This document shows, in pieces, positions 8,776-17,531 of a stretch of 64,000 bases of DNA. The notes beneath the pieces are model-generated. The model made no database searches. It had not been told where the DNA came from and was given only the letters and a program-made list of their open reading frames with translations. Made by a program: the position numbers and the translations under genes. This DNA is from GCA-2683825 sp965662355 (GTDB lineage: Bacteria; Planctomycetota; UBA1135; GCA-002686595): contig CBFIHP010000005.1 of NCBI GenBank assembly GCA_965662355.1, positions 62,001 through 126,000 of the forward strand, in the 5' to 3' direction. The stretch's first letter is position 1. The number at the start of each line of letters is the position of its first letter.

Positions 8776-8875
8776 TTCTAGTGCGAGTTGTGAATGAACA
8801 TGCGCTTCACTCATGACTCCCAACTTTGTGCTTTACGCCACTTCGCTGCTCGAATTGCGCACACGCTCTTCCTAC

Positions 8876-10312
8876 TCAATCGTCCTCACCGCCACCATAA
8901 CCCAGGGCTTCCAGCGCCCGGGCGTTGGCCTCGCTGTCCTTGGTCCGAATACCCTGAACATTCAGCACAGGTATCTTCGAGCGCGCAGCTTCGAAGCTCT
9001 TCATCATCTCCCGCACGCGTTCTGGCTCGCGCTTGGAAAGGTCATGTAGTTCGCCTTTGTCTGCGTCGATGTCGAAGAGAAAGATCTCTCGTTTTTCGTT
9101 CCACTTCAGACGGTACATTCCATCCGTGATGCCGTACCAACCCGCGCCCATCTGGGCCAGGATGCGTGATGTGGGGAGTGTGTCTGTCAGAAGGCTCGTT
9201 CCTTGGCTGGGCGGCGGAGACAGCCCAAAGGCCTCAGTGACCGTTGCCATCACGTCGGTTTGGGAGACGGCTTGATTCGCATAACGGTAGGGGCCTGCTT
9301 TTCGAGTGGTCGGTTTCAGTGTGCCGGCGGGGTAGCGAACCAGAAAGGGGATGTGGACGACTTCCGAGTAGATGTGCTGGCTATGGGCGAACCAGTGGTC
9401 GTGTTCGCCCAAGGATTCGCCATGATCCGCAGTGAAAATAACGAGCGTTCCATCCAACAGACCTTCGGCCTCGAGTTCATCGAGCAGGCGCCCGAGCTCG
9501 CGGTCGAAGTAGCGGATCTCGGCGTCGTAGCGAATGCGGTAGAACTCCGGGCGACGCTCTTCTCCCAGTGCTTGATAAAGGGGTAGCTTGCCGAAACCTG
9601 ACTGCCGTTTTCCAAGCGGAAGCGGAGGCTCGTTCGTCAGCGGGCGATCGAGTGCTTGGATGTCGGTCTCTGGCGGTGTGTAGGGGCCGTGAGGGTCTTG
9701 ATAATGCACCCAAAGAAAGAAACGATCCGAACGGCGCTTCTCCAGCCACTCGAAGGTGGCGTCGGTCGTTTCCTTCGCGCCGCGATCCGGAAGGCTCGTG
9801 CCGGGCACGGGGGTACTTCCTGTGGCTTCCTCGCCACGTTGCTGGCTCCAGTTGGATGTCATGCGGTCATCGTAGTGTTGGAACCCCTGGGAAACGCCGG
9901 CTCCCCTGGCGGCGTTATCTCGTGAGAGCACCCAATTCGAGACCACCGCGGCGGTTTCGATTCCTGCACGGCGAAGCGATTCGGCGAGCGTTTCGATCTC
10001 GGGGGGCATTTGTACACGGTTGCCCCGAACTCCCAGCTCGTCGGGGTAACGCCCAGTGAAAATGCTGCTCATCGCCGGCGAAGTCGTCGGTGCCGTGGAG
10101 TACGCCTTGCTAAAGACGATGCAATCCTCGGCGAAGCGATCCAGGTTGGGGCTGACGTCGTGTTTGTACCCGTAGACCCCGAGGCGGTCCGCGCGCAGCG
10201 TGTCGCAGGAGATGAGGATGACGCGTTCGATCCCGGTCGAATTCTTGGGTTGGCCACACCCGGAGAGGATCAAAAGCAGGAAGCCGAGGCTCTTTTGTCG
10301 TCGAGCCATCAT
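8876..10312 (-). CDS. Sulfatase-fold (alkaline phosphatase superfamily) lipoprotein lacking the formylglycine motif
   Basis: Exported lipoprotein of 478 residues: basic N-terminus, hydrophobic stretch and lipobox LILSGC with the lipidated Cys at 19. The mature part has the alkaline phosphatase superfamily fold, with metal-ligand motifs ISCDTLRADRLG near residue 35 and TADHGESLGEHDHW near 300, so it looks like a sulfatase. At the nucleophile position, however, it reads T-S-P-A-M (residues 77-81) where true sulfatases have C/S-x-P-x-R, and no formylglycine can form. A Thr nucleophile is known from phosphoglycerol transferases and related enzymes, so a phospho-ester substrate is more likely than a sulfate. 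ATG overlaps the tsaD stop (ATGA). Confidence 0.85.
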   Translation of the reverse strand: MMARRQKSLGFLLLILSGCGQPKNSTGIERVILISCDTLRADRLGVYGYKHDVSPNLDRFAEDCIVFSKAYSTAPTTSPAMSSIFTGRYPDELGVRGNRVQMPPEIETLAESLRRAGIETAAVVSNWVLSRDNAARGAGVSQGFQHYDDRMTSNWSQQRGEEATGSTPVPGTSLPDRGAKETTDATFEWLEKRRSDRFFLWVHYQDPHGPYTPPETDIQALDRPLTNEPPLPLGKRQSGFGKLPLYQALGEERRPEFYRIRYDAEIRYFDRELGRLLDELEAEGLLDGTLVIFTADHGESLGEHDHWFAHSQHIYSEVVHIPFLVRYPAGTLKPTTRKAGPYRYANQAVSQTDVMATVTEAFGLSPPPSQGTSLLTDTLPTSRILAQMGAGWYGITDGMYRLKWNEKREIFLFDIDADKGELHDLSKREPERVREMMKSFEAARSKIPVLNVQGIRTKDSEANARALEALGYGGGEDD

Positions 10313-11316
10313 CTGGCAAGAGCATCGAGATTCAACGGTGCCGGGGCCTCATTCCGCAAGCCATGGTAGCCGAGTCCGGCGATCATGGCGGCGTTGTCGG
10401 AACAGTATGCCGGTGAGGGAAAGGTTGCCCGCATGCCTCGTTCTTCCGTGGCTTTGCACATGCGCTCGCGCAGATGTCGATTGCACGCGACTCCACCGGC
10501 GACGACGATACGTTTCAGCCCCTCGTCGTGAGCGGCTTGCAGGGTTTGGGTCACCAGTGTGTCCACGCACGCCGCCTCGAAGGAAGCGGCGATGTCCGCG
10601 CGATCCTCGATGTCTTCGGGAGCCGGCGTTGGGGCCAGGGCGTTTTGACCGCGCAGGTGATACAGCACCGCGGTCTTCAGGCCGCTGAACGAGAAGCCGA
10701 CGCCCCCCTTCTTCGGGCGATAGCGGGGAAAGCGGATGGCGTCTCGTCGGCCCTCGAGGGCCAGCCTGGAAATCTCCGGCCCCCCTGGATAGGCGAGTCC
10801 AAGCATCGATGCCACCTTGTCGAAGGCCTCGCCCGCGGCATCGTCCAGGGTCCGGGCTATCGGGGTCAGTTTCGAGGGTGCTTCCATGCGGTAGAGTGCG
10901 GTGTGCCCCCCCGAAACAACCAACGCCAAGGCGGGGTAGGGGACGTCGCTTTCCATGGTGGCCGCGTAGGCATGGGCTTCGATGTGGTGCACGCCGACCA
11001 GCGGCAGTCCTCGTATGAAGGCGATGGCCTTGGCCGTGGAGAGACCAACCAAGAGCGACCCTATCAGACCTGGGCGATGCGTTACGGCCATCCCGTCGAG
11101 TTCTCCGAGCGAAAGCCCCGCGTCATCCAGGGCTCGTTGAATCACCGGCAAGATGCGGCGCAAGTGCGACCGACCGGCAATCTCCGGCACCACCCCGCCA
11201 AAGGGCGCATGCTGCTCGGCTTGGCTCTCGACGACCGACGAGAGGATTTCGCGGCCGCTGCGAACGACTGCGGCTGCTGTGTCGTCGCAGGAGGATTCGA
11301 TTCCGAGAACGAGCAT
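10309..11316 (-). CDS. tsaD: tRNA N6-adenosine threonylcarbamoyltransferase
   Basis: Kae1/TsaD enzyme of 335 residues, which transfers threonylcarbamoyl onto A37 of ANN-decoding tRNAs together with TsaB, TsaC and TsaE. It starts LVLGIESSCDDTAAAVV, carries the metal-binding HHIEAH, the SGGHTALYR phosphate loop, AGEAFDKVASMLGL, and VVAGGVACNRHLRERM. The length is typical. It sits between a ctpA-like protease, whose TGA shares one base with this ATG, and the sulfatase-fold lipoprotein, whose ATG lies in its stop. This forms a tightly coupled three-gene operon of unrelated functions. The partners TsaB, TsaC and TsaE are not in the window. Confidence 0.97.
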   Translation of the reverse strand: MLVLGIESSCDDTAAAVVRSGREILSSVVESQAEQHAPFGGVVPEIAGRSHLRRILPVIQRALDDAGLSLGELDGMAVTHRPGLIGSLLVGLSTAKAIAFIRGLPLVGVHHIEAHAYAATMESDVPYPALALVVSGGHTALYRMEAPSKLTPIARTLDDAAGEAFDKVASMLGLAYPGGPEISRLALEGRRDAIRFPRYRPKKGGVGFSFSGLKTAVLYHLRGQNALAPTPAPEDIEDRADIAASFEAACVDTLVTQTLQAAHDEGLKRIVVAGGVACNRHLRERMCKATEERGMRATFPSPAYCSDNAAMIAGLGYHGLRNEAPAPLNLDALAR

Positions 11317-12638
11317 CAGCGCAGGGTATCCGCTTCGATGGTGGGCAAGTCGCGCAACAGCAAGGCAAGGGCGGCTTCGAGCTGGCGGTCGTCCGGATGA
11401 TTGGCGATCAGCTCGAGTGATTCTCGTTCTTCCCAGGCCCGCAACTTCGCCATCATCGAAGGTGGTGGCGAGTAGGTGTACAGGTAAGCGTGGATCCGAT
11501 TGCGCTCGTTCTCGGGGATTTCCACCAGCAGATCCGGTGGAATGCCGCGCTCACCGGGTTGTGCCGGATCACGTTCGATGCTGCGCCCCGAAGGCGTGAA
11601 GTACGTGGCGGTCGTGATCTTGACGATGGCCCGATCGTCGGGGAAGCGCTCGAGGGTCTGTACGGTGCCCTTGCCGTAGGTCGATTCGCCCACGAGAGCC
11701 GCGACGCAGTGATCCTGCAAGGCTCCCGCGAGAACCTCGCTGGCACTGGCAGAGCCCGAATCGATCAGCACGACAAGCGGCAGGTCGATCAGGTGCGCCC
11801 GGTTCTTCTCGGCCTCGGTGACACGCGTCGAGCGCCGTGTCTGGGTCGCGACCAGCGTGCCCTCGTCGATGAAGCGATTCGCGAGCTGCACCGCAGAATC
11901 CAGGACGCCCCCAGGATTGCTGCGCAAGTCCACGATCAACGCCTCGAGCCCGACACTCTCCAGACCGGCAATCGCCCGATCGAACTCAGCGGGCGTGCGA
12001 TGGCTGAAGGAGAGGATCGCGAGATAGCCGATACCCCGTTCCTCGTCGAGCATCCGCGCATGACGAATCGTCGGATCGATGACCTGACTGGGCTTCAGGA
12101 AAAGCTCGCGTTCTTCTTCCCCGAGACTCCGAACCCGAATCTCGATCTCGTCGCCGCCGCCGGTGAGTGCTTTGGAGAACTGCTCTTGATCCATGCCAGC
12201 GACCTCCACGCCATCGACGCTGAGGATGAGGTCGCCAACTTCGAGCCCCGCAGCATCTGCAGGCGAGTCCGGATACGGAAAGAGCACCTGTCCGATCCGC
12301 GAACGTCGGAAAATCACACCGATCCCCCGGAACTCTCCAGTCGTCTCCCGATCGAGCCGGGCGATGTCCTCGGGACCGTAGAAGCGCGAGTATCGATCGA
12401 GACCCCCGACCAATCCTCTCAGGGCGTCGTCGGTCAAGCGGTCGGTGTCCACCTCGCGAACGAATTCATCCTGCGCGAGCCGATGGACCGCACGAATGAG
12501 CTCCATGTCCGTGTCGAAGAAGCGCTGCGCAACGCGATCGATGACGAGAGCGAGAAAGAGTCCGGAGGCCAGGCCGAGAACGAAGAAGGCCGGAGCAAGG
12601 CCCTTTTGGTGGGGGCGAGCCGGGGGAGGCACAGGCAT
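11316..12638 (-). CDS. S41-family C-terminal processing peptidase (CtpA-like)
   Basis: Periplasmic serine protease of about 440 residues anchored by an N-terminal membrane helix (PAFFVLGLASGLFLALVI). A short helical part is followed by a PDZ domain (GIGVIFRR to VDGVEVAGMD) and then the S41 catalytic core. The nucleophile Ser is in DSGSASASEVLAG near residue 296, and the catalytic Lys in ESTYGKGTVQT near 322. Such enzymes trim or degrade envelope proteins from their C-termini. I chose ATG 12638, which gives a conventional signal anchor; an upstream extension in frame is rich in Arg/Pro and unlikely to be coding. It is the first gene of the operon with tsaD. Confidence 0.92.
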   Translation of the reverse strand: MPVPPPARPHQKGLAPAFFVLGLASGLFLALVIDRVAQRFFDTDMELIRAVHRLAQDEFVREVDTDRLTDDALRGLVGGLDRYSRFYGPEDIARLDRETTGEFRGIGVIFRRSRIGQVLFPYPDSPADAAGLEVGDLILSVDGVEVAGMDQEQFSKALTGGGDEIEIRVRSLGEEERELFLKPSQVIDPTIRHARMLDEERGIGYLAILSFSHRTPAEFDRAIAGLESVGLEALIVDLRSNPGGVLDSAVQLANRFIDEGTLVATQTRRSTRVTEAEKNRAHLIDLPLVVLIDSGSASASEVLAGALQDHCVAALVGESTYGKGTVQTLERFPDDRAIVKITTATYFTPSGRSIERDPAQPGERGIPPDLLVEIPENERNRIHAYLYTYSPPPSMMAKLRAWEERESLELIANHPDDRQLEAALALLLRDLPTIEADTLR

Positions 12639-12729
12639 GGCAACACGATAGCGGATGGGAGAGATCGGCAGACGACTCCAGGCGCGCGATCCGCACAAAA
12701 CAGGGGGGCAGCCCAAAAGGGGGGGGAGT

Positions 12730-12778
12730 TAAAAGCGAGGACCTCCGCCTGCCACCTAGGCGGAGGTCCTCTTTTAGC
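12730..12778 (-). terminator. Hairpin terminator downstream of the first DUF2203-like gene
   Basis: A long inverted repeat (arms 12737-12750 and 12758-12771, 7-base loop) pairs GAGGACCTCCGCCT with its complement. The arms extend through a small bulge into TAAAAG/CTTTTA. Read on the minus strand, the stem is followed by CTTTTAA. It lies 35-83 bases past the stop of the minus-strand DUF2203-like gene and before the ctpA promoter region, so it should end that transcript. The A/T flanks are similar on both sides, so it may work in both directions. Confidence 0.7.
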
Positions 12779-12812
12779 CTGGCGAGAGGAGGGGGTGGTG
12801 CCAGGCCCGGTC

Positions 12813-13157
12813 CTACTTGAGGACCGGATCTCCGGTTTGCCAGACGAAGCTTTTCTTGGCTTCACCGACACGTCCGGGAATTCGAATGGTGAGAGGTGCT
12901 GTACCGAGCACGGAGCATCCGAAGCGTTGGAGTTCTTCTCGCGCATACCGTAGTTCGCGGCGCTGTGACGCTGCTTCGGCGATGATGGCGCGAGCCTCCG
13001 GGGTCACGCGGTTTTCCGGATGGAGTCGTTCGATCCTTCCTTCGAGCCGCGCGAGCGCTTCGGTGCGCTCTTCAATTTCTTTTCCGATGGAGCGCAACAG
13101 CGGGAGGAGGCGGTTGGCTCCCCGAATGTCGTAGGTTGAGTCGTGTGTTCGTTTCAT
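12813..13157 (-). CDS. DUF2203-like protein (paralogue 1)
   Basis: Small helical protein of 114 residues starting MKRTHDSTYDIRGANRLLPL. It has the DUF2203-type order: an N-terminal 'NRLLPLLRSIGKEIEER' helix, a charged helical middle, a conserved ASQRRELRYAREELQRFGC segment, and a C-terminal beta part (PLTIRIPGRVGE...FVWQTGDP) resembling the family's final strand motif. The function of the family is unknown. A second copy at 50127-50531 shares the LLxSIGKEIxER and ASQRREL blocks and the IPG strand. The longer open frame upstream (to 13385) is low-quality sequence, and ATG 13157 matches the start of the paralogue. Confidence 0.7.
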   Translation of the reverse strand: MKRTHDSTYDIRGANRLLPLLRSIGKEIEERTEALARLEGRIERLHPENRVTPEARAIIAEAASQRRELRYAREELQRFGCSVLGTAPLTIRIPGRVGEAKKSFVWQTGDPVLK

Positions 13158-13210
13158 CGTGATTCTCCCACTCTGCACCCGTAAGCGGAGAACAACGACA
13201 ATCCGAGCGC

Positions 13211-13259
13211 AAAAAAATCGTCTTCCCGAAAGTCGCCTGAAATCGGGCTTCTCGAAGCC
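13211..13259 (-). terminator. Terminator or attenuator between ferredoxin and DUF2203-like gene
   Basis: On the minus strand a CCCGA/TCGGG stem (about 13226-13247) is followed within eight bases by a run of seven T (13211-13217), the shape of an intrinsic terminator for the ferredoxin gene. Just ahead of it a perfect GGCTTC-TC-GAAGCC hairpin (13246-13259) overlaps the first arm, so the two stems may exclude each other. The structure lies about 54 bases before the DUF2203-like start and could act either as a plain terminator or as an attenuator. Confidence 0.5.
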
Positions 13260-13381
13260 GGGTGGCAGGAAAAGAGTTCTGGGTTCACGCCAATGAAACG
13301 AGCCCTCGATCGTAGCGGCCCTCTGTTTGCCAGGCGGGGGGCCTCCGGCGGTTTCCGCGCTGGGGAGCAGCCAGCCCGGGC

Positions 13382-13642
13382 TCAATCGATGTCGACTTCA
13401 ATCACTTCGACAGGGCAGGAATCCGCCGCTTCCTGGACGCGCTCATCCATGTCCGGATCGCCCGTGAGCAGCTTCTCGTGGCCACGCTTGGTGCGGCACG
13501 TTTCGCCGGCGGGTACCTCGAAGACCTCGGGGACCAGGTCCTCACAGAGGTTGCAAGAGATGCAGCCTTCCTCGATCCAAACACGGCGTATGGGCATTTT
13601 GGTCTGCGTGGAGCGCGGCCGGTTCGGGCCGCGGACGCTCAT
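13382..13642 (-). CDS. 4Fe-4S ferredoxin
   Basis: Small electron carrier of about 86 residues. The cluster ligands are in GCISCNLCEDLVPEVFEV (C-x2-C-x2-C) and the fourth Cys in SCPVEVIEVDID at the C-terminus, the arrangement of single-cluster [4Fe-4S] ferredoxins. The C-terminus is acidic, as usual. Two starts are possible: ATG 13642 (MSVRGPN...) and ATG 13597 (MPIRRVW...). The shorter one begins directly at the conserved domain, and neither has a strong ribosome site. The gene is transcribed away from the pterin genes that begin 130 bases to its right. Its redox partner cannot be told from context. Confidence 0.85.
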   Translation of the reverse strand: MSVRGPNRPRSTQTKMPIRRVWIEEGCISCNLCEDLVPEVFEVPAGETCRTKRGHEKLLTGDPDMDERVQEAADSCPVEVIEVDID

Positions 13643-14136
13643 GACCCATTCTAACCGCTCTTTCCAGGAGACGTCGGGCTCCGAGTGGCCAGATTCGTTC
13701 CAAGAGGTTAGCGTGCTGAGCTCGGCGCGGACCGGCAAGGATGTCTTTGCAGGGTCCGGCCGGAGCAGACCATGTCAGCCTCTCCCATCGTCGAGATCAC
13801 CCACAGCGAGGAGTTCAGTGCCTCGCATCGTCTCCACAACCTCAATTTCTCGGATGAGGAGAACCAAAAACTCTACGGACCGTGCAACAACCTGAACGGC
13901 CACGGACACAACTACGAGCTCTCGGTTACGGTGCGCGGGGCGGTCCCGAGCGACACCGGCATGGTCATGAACCTGAACGACCTGACCTGGATACTCCGAG
14001 AGAAAATTCTGCCCCAGGTCGATCACAAGCACCTGAACCACGACGTGGCTTTTCTGCACGGGGTCAATCCCACCGCCGAAAACATCGTCGTCTGTCTCTG
14101 GAACCAAATCGAACCCGAGCTCGAGCGCTTCGAAGG

Positions 14137-14763
<627 letters not shown>

Positions 14764-14852
14764 TTTTCGCCGTCTTGCGCATGTCCTGCGGACGAGCTGC
14801 TATCATCCTGTAGCTGGTCTCTTCGAAGCGAGTCCACCCAGGAGTCTCCGCA

Positions 14853-15194
14853 ATGGATCACAGCACTGTATTTGTGGATAGCCTCATCTCTGCTCTCGGG
14901 TTGAAGTCGGTCACGATTCGACCCCTCCCCGCGGCAGCCGAAGAGGACACGGCCACCCTTGGGGTGACCGCCATCCGAGGCAAGTCGGTCTACAGCGCCA
15001 AGAACCGACATCTGATCCAACGAGCTCTGGAGAAGACCCCGCATCCGGAGACGCTTTCCGACCTGGGGAACCAGCTCGAAAGGGTCGCCGCGGAAACCCC
15101 CTGCTCCGAGGCGGAGGAGATTCTCGCCGCGGTACGCGACGCTTCGGTCGGGACCCCGGATCGGCGTCTTGAGGAATTCGCCTCGCGCGCCTGA
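14853..15194 (+). CDS. Hypothetical protein between the pterin genes
   Basis: Unrecognised protein of 113 residues. The ATG has a good ribosome site (CAGGAG, eight bases ahead) and codon usage similar to its neighbours, so it is probably real. It is soluble, mostly helical by appearance, with one Cys and no signal peptide or membrane segment. The N-terminal part (VFVDSLISALGLKSVTIRPL) is hydrophobic and the C-terminal half is acidic and Glu-rich. It lies between folE and an SDR gene on the same strand with gaps of 89 and 76 bases, so it may be part of the same unit. Confidence 0.6.
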   Translation: MDHSTVFVDSLISALGLKSVTIRPLPAAAEEDTATLGVTAIRGKSVYSAKNRHLIQRALEKTPHPETLSDLGNQLERVAAETPCSEAEEILAAVRDASVGTPDRRLEEFASRA

Positions 15195-15270
15195 CCGGAT
15201 CCTGACGAGTGGTGACGGGCCCTGACACCGGACGACGGTCCCGACGCAGGATGCCCGCTATGATGCGGCC

Positions 15271-15999
15271 ATGACGAACGCAAGAGTTGCTCTCCGCGTA
15301 CTGGTGACCGGCGCCGGACGCGGTATCGGTCGGGCCATCGCCTTGCGGTTTGCAACGGAAGGCGCCCACGTCGCCGTGGCTGCGAGAACCCGTGGCGAGA
15401 TCGAACGAGTCGTCGCTGAAGTCGATGCGGCCGGAGGCAAGGGACTCGCGATCGAGATGGATGTCGCGGACCTTGCCTCGGTAGAAAACGGCGTCAACAC
15501 AGCCTTGGAAGCGATGGGAGGCGTTTTCGACGTCGTCGTGAACAACGCCGGCGTGTTCGCGGTGAAACCCTTCGCCGAGCTCTCGCCCGCCACCTGGTAT
15601 CGACTGCTGGCGGTCAACTTGAACGGGCCCTTTCACGTCACTTTGCTCTCGTTGAAGGGGCTCGAGCAAAGCGATCGCGCGCACCTTTTCAACGTCGCCT
15701 CCGTTGCAGGGCGAACGGCGTACGCGGGGAGCTCCGCCTACTGCACCACCAAGTTCGGGCTCGTCGGATTCGGTGAGGTACTCGCGCTCGAGCTGGAGCC
15801 CAAAGGGATACGCGTCTCAACCGTGTTTCCCGGCGCCACCGACACGACGATCTTCGACGGCGTGCCCGGAGACTGGGATCGCTCGCAGATGAATCAGCCC
15901 GAGGAGGTGGCCGAGGTCTGCTGGAAGGCCTTCGCCTCGCCCCGCAGCGAGAACGTGTTGAACGTCGAGGTCCCGCCCCCCGCCGGCGTCACTCGCTGA
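15271..15999 (+). CDS. Short-chain dehydrogenase/reductase, candidate sepiapterin reductase
   Basis: Classical SDR of 242 residues. The Rossmann cofactor loop is VTGAGRGIGRAIA; an Arg just after beta-2 (ARTRGE) favours NADPH. NNAG is followed by the catalytic Ser-Tyr-Lys set in NVASVAGRTAYAGSSAYCTTK. SDRs act on many substrates, and sequence alone does not fix this one. Its place on the same strand after PTPS and GTP cyclohydrolase I makes sepiapterin reductase, the last step to tetrahydrobiopterin, an attractive guess. A ketoacyl or sugar reductase cannot be excluded. Its 3' end overlaps the converging gene by 11 bases. Confidence 0.8.
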   Translation: MTNARVALRVLVTGAGRGIGRAIALRFATEGAHVAVAARTRGEIERVVAEVDAAGGKGLAIEMDVADLASVENGVNTALEAMGGVFDVVVNNAGVFAVKPFAELSPATWYRLLAVNLNGPFHVTLLSLKGLEQSDRAHLFNVASVAGRTAYAGSSAYCTTKFGLVGFGEVLALELEPKGIRVSTVFPGATDTTIFDGVPGDWDRSQMNQPEEVAEVCWKAFASPRSENVLNVEVPPPAGVTR

Positions 16000-16684
16000 A
16001 CGAACGGCCGTGGGTCATGGCCTGCCATATCCGTTGCACTTCGGCGAAGTCGGGGACGTGCACGTCCATGGGGATCTTGCGCGCCTCGCCACGTTGCTCG
16101 AACGGCGGGGGAGGGGTCACTCGAAAGAGCTCGGGCCACGTACGGACAGGGCAGCTGTAGAACACGCGCTCGAAGGCCCCGTGCCGCTCGACCCAATCGC
16201 GGAGCTTTTCGTTGGTCTCCTCGAGCTGGCGCAGGGCGTTTTGAAGGCGCAGCCGCGAACCGTAGCGCGACTTGCCCCGCGATTTCAGTTGCAGCGGTTG
16301 GGCCCGCCCCCTGCCTCGAACGACGTACTTCTTGATGGCCTTGTGCTCGAGCAGCTCGTCATCGCGCCAGAGACCGAGGCCGCTCGCTCCTGCCTGGACG
16401 AGAACCAGGGCGCAAAGCCCCAGCCGCTTCGGAAGCGTGGCCAGACAGGCCTCGGGACTGCTCGTGTCCGCGAAGGAGCCCAGGGCGAAGGGCAGGGTGA
16501 TCCGGATCCGCCCCTCCTCCGCCACGAATCCGCGGACCCGTGGGTCATGCTGCAGCGTGTGGCCCTCCAGGAGCGTCCGTAGGCGTTTGTGGGTCTCCCT
16601 CCAGTGGAAGGCCTCCATGCTGGGCTGGCTCTCTCGCTCGGTGTCCAAGCCGCCATCATCGCTTGCTTCTCTGTCCCCGGCCAT
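15989..16684 (-). CDS. Vms1/VLRF1-type release factor homologue (predicted peptidyl-tRNA hydrolase)
   Basis: Protein of 231 residues. The central part, HKAIKKYVVRGRGRAQPLQL followed by a basic KSRGKSRYGSRLRLQNALRQLEE helix and a RDWVERHGAFERVFYSCP strand, follows the layout of the eRF1-like VLRF1 domain of Vms1/ANKZF1. Those proteins cleave peptidyl-tRNA on stalled large subunits; the family has an aromatic/Arg segment, a GG-like loop with a Gln, and an Arg-rich helix. Here the Gln-containing loop reads GRGRAQPLQ. The N-terminal 100 residues are a separate domain. The assignment is from pattern memory, not alignment. ATG 16684 is the longest start; MEAFHW at about 16618 is an alternative. Confidence 0.5.
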   Translation of the reverse strand: MAGDREASDDGGLDTERESQPSMEAFHWRETHKRLRTLLEGHTLQHDPRVRGFVAEEGRIRITLPFALGSFADTSSPEACLATLPKRLGLCALVLVQAGASGLGLWRDDELLEHKAIKKYVVRGRGRAQPLQLKSRGKSRYGSRLRLQNALRQLEETNEKLRDWVERHGAFERVFYSCPVRTWPELFRVTPPPPFEQRGEARKIPMDVHVPDFAEVQRIWQAMTHGRSFSE

Positions 16685-16733
16685 GAATTGTCCGGGCTAG
16701 CCGCCGTCGGGTGTCTGCCCCATAATCCCCCGC

Positions 16734-17519
16734 ATGTCCTGGAGCGCCCTGGCCATCCAATTCTGTCTCGAGCTCGCCTTCGGTGTGCTCTTCGCCACCG
16801 CCTTCGTGCCGAAGGCGCCGGTGGGGGTGCTTTTCTACAGGCTCATGGGGAGCACGGCCCTGGCCCTCGTCCTGCTCGGCATCGGTGTGCCGATCGGAAC
16901 CGGAGCGATGACGTGGTCCGATCCCGTGATCCTCTTCGGCGGGCTCGCCGTCGTCGGCTATCCCTTCTATTCCGGTCCCGTACGCGGCAAGAAGTGGGCC
17001 TTCGCCCTGGGCCTCGGTCTTCTCGGGACCGCTGTTGCCACCGGAGTGCTCGTGGCCCGTGCGGTCGAAGGACCCGCGACACTCTCGATAGCCCTCGCCA
17101 CCCTCTCGGCCCTGGCGACCGGTGCCGTGGCCGGCAGCGTCGGTCTGGCGATGGTGCTCGGACACTGGTACCTGACCGTTCCCAATCTGCAGGTGGTTCA
17201 CCTGCGCCGGCTCAACCGCGTGAGCGTCATCACCATGCTGGTCTCCATGGCGCTCCTCGCGCTGACCTGCCTGGTTTTCTACGAAGCCCTCAACGCCCTG
17301 GAACGCCCGCTCTTCGGTGCCACGGGACTCTTCTACCTGGGTACGCGCGTTGTCGTGGGACTCCTTTTCCCCCTGGGCTTCGCCTGGATGACCGCCGGCT
17401 CACTGCAATTCAAGAACACGCGTTCCGCCACGGGGATCCTCTACGCTTCGACCGTCCTCGTCCTGATCGGCACGGCTGTTTCCGTTTCCCTGCAGGACTC
17501 CTACGGGGTTCCCCTCTAG
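16734..17519 (+). CDS. Polytopic membrane protein of unknown function
   Basis: Integral membrane protein of 261 residues with about seven or eight hydrophobic helices spread over the whole length. The first is SALAIQFCLELAFGVLFATA and the last ILYASTVLVLIGTAVSVSL. A polar His/Arg-containing loop follows helix five (GHWYLTVPNLQVVHLRRLNR). The conserved-looking His and Trp in this loop might bind a cofactor, but this is speculation. I do not recognise the family. The next gene begins 12 bases after the stop and also encodes a small membrane protein with paired cysteines, so the two probably form one unit. Confidence 0.8.
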   Translation: MSWSALAIQFCLELAFGVLFATAFVPKAPVGVLFYRLMGSTALALVLLGIGVPIGTGAMTWSDPVILFGGLAVVGYPFYSGPVRGKKWAFALGLGLLGTAVATGVLVARAVEGPATLSIALATLSALATGAVAGSVGLAMVLGHWYLTVPNLQVVHLRRLNRVSVITMLVSMALLALTCLVFYEALNALERPLFGATGLFYLGTRVVVGLLFPLGFAWMTAGSLQFKNTRSATGILYASTVLVLIGTAVSVSLQDSYGVPL

Positions 17520-17531
17520 CCCGCCCAGCCC

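Noticed and set aside
11490..12953. A 487-codon plus-strand ORF opposite the ctpA-like gene
   Set aside because: The minus strand has the PDZ and S41 motifs; the plus frame shows only charged, low-information sequence.
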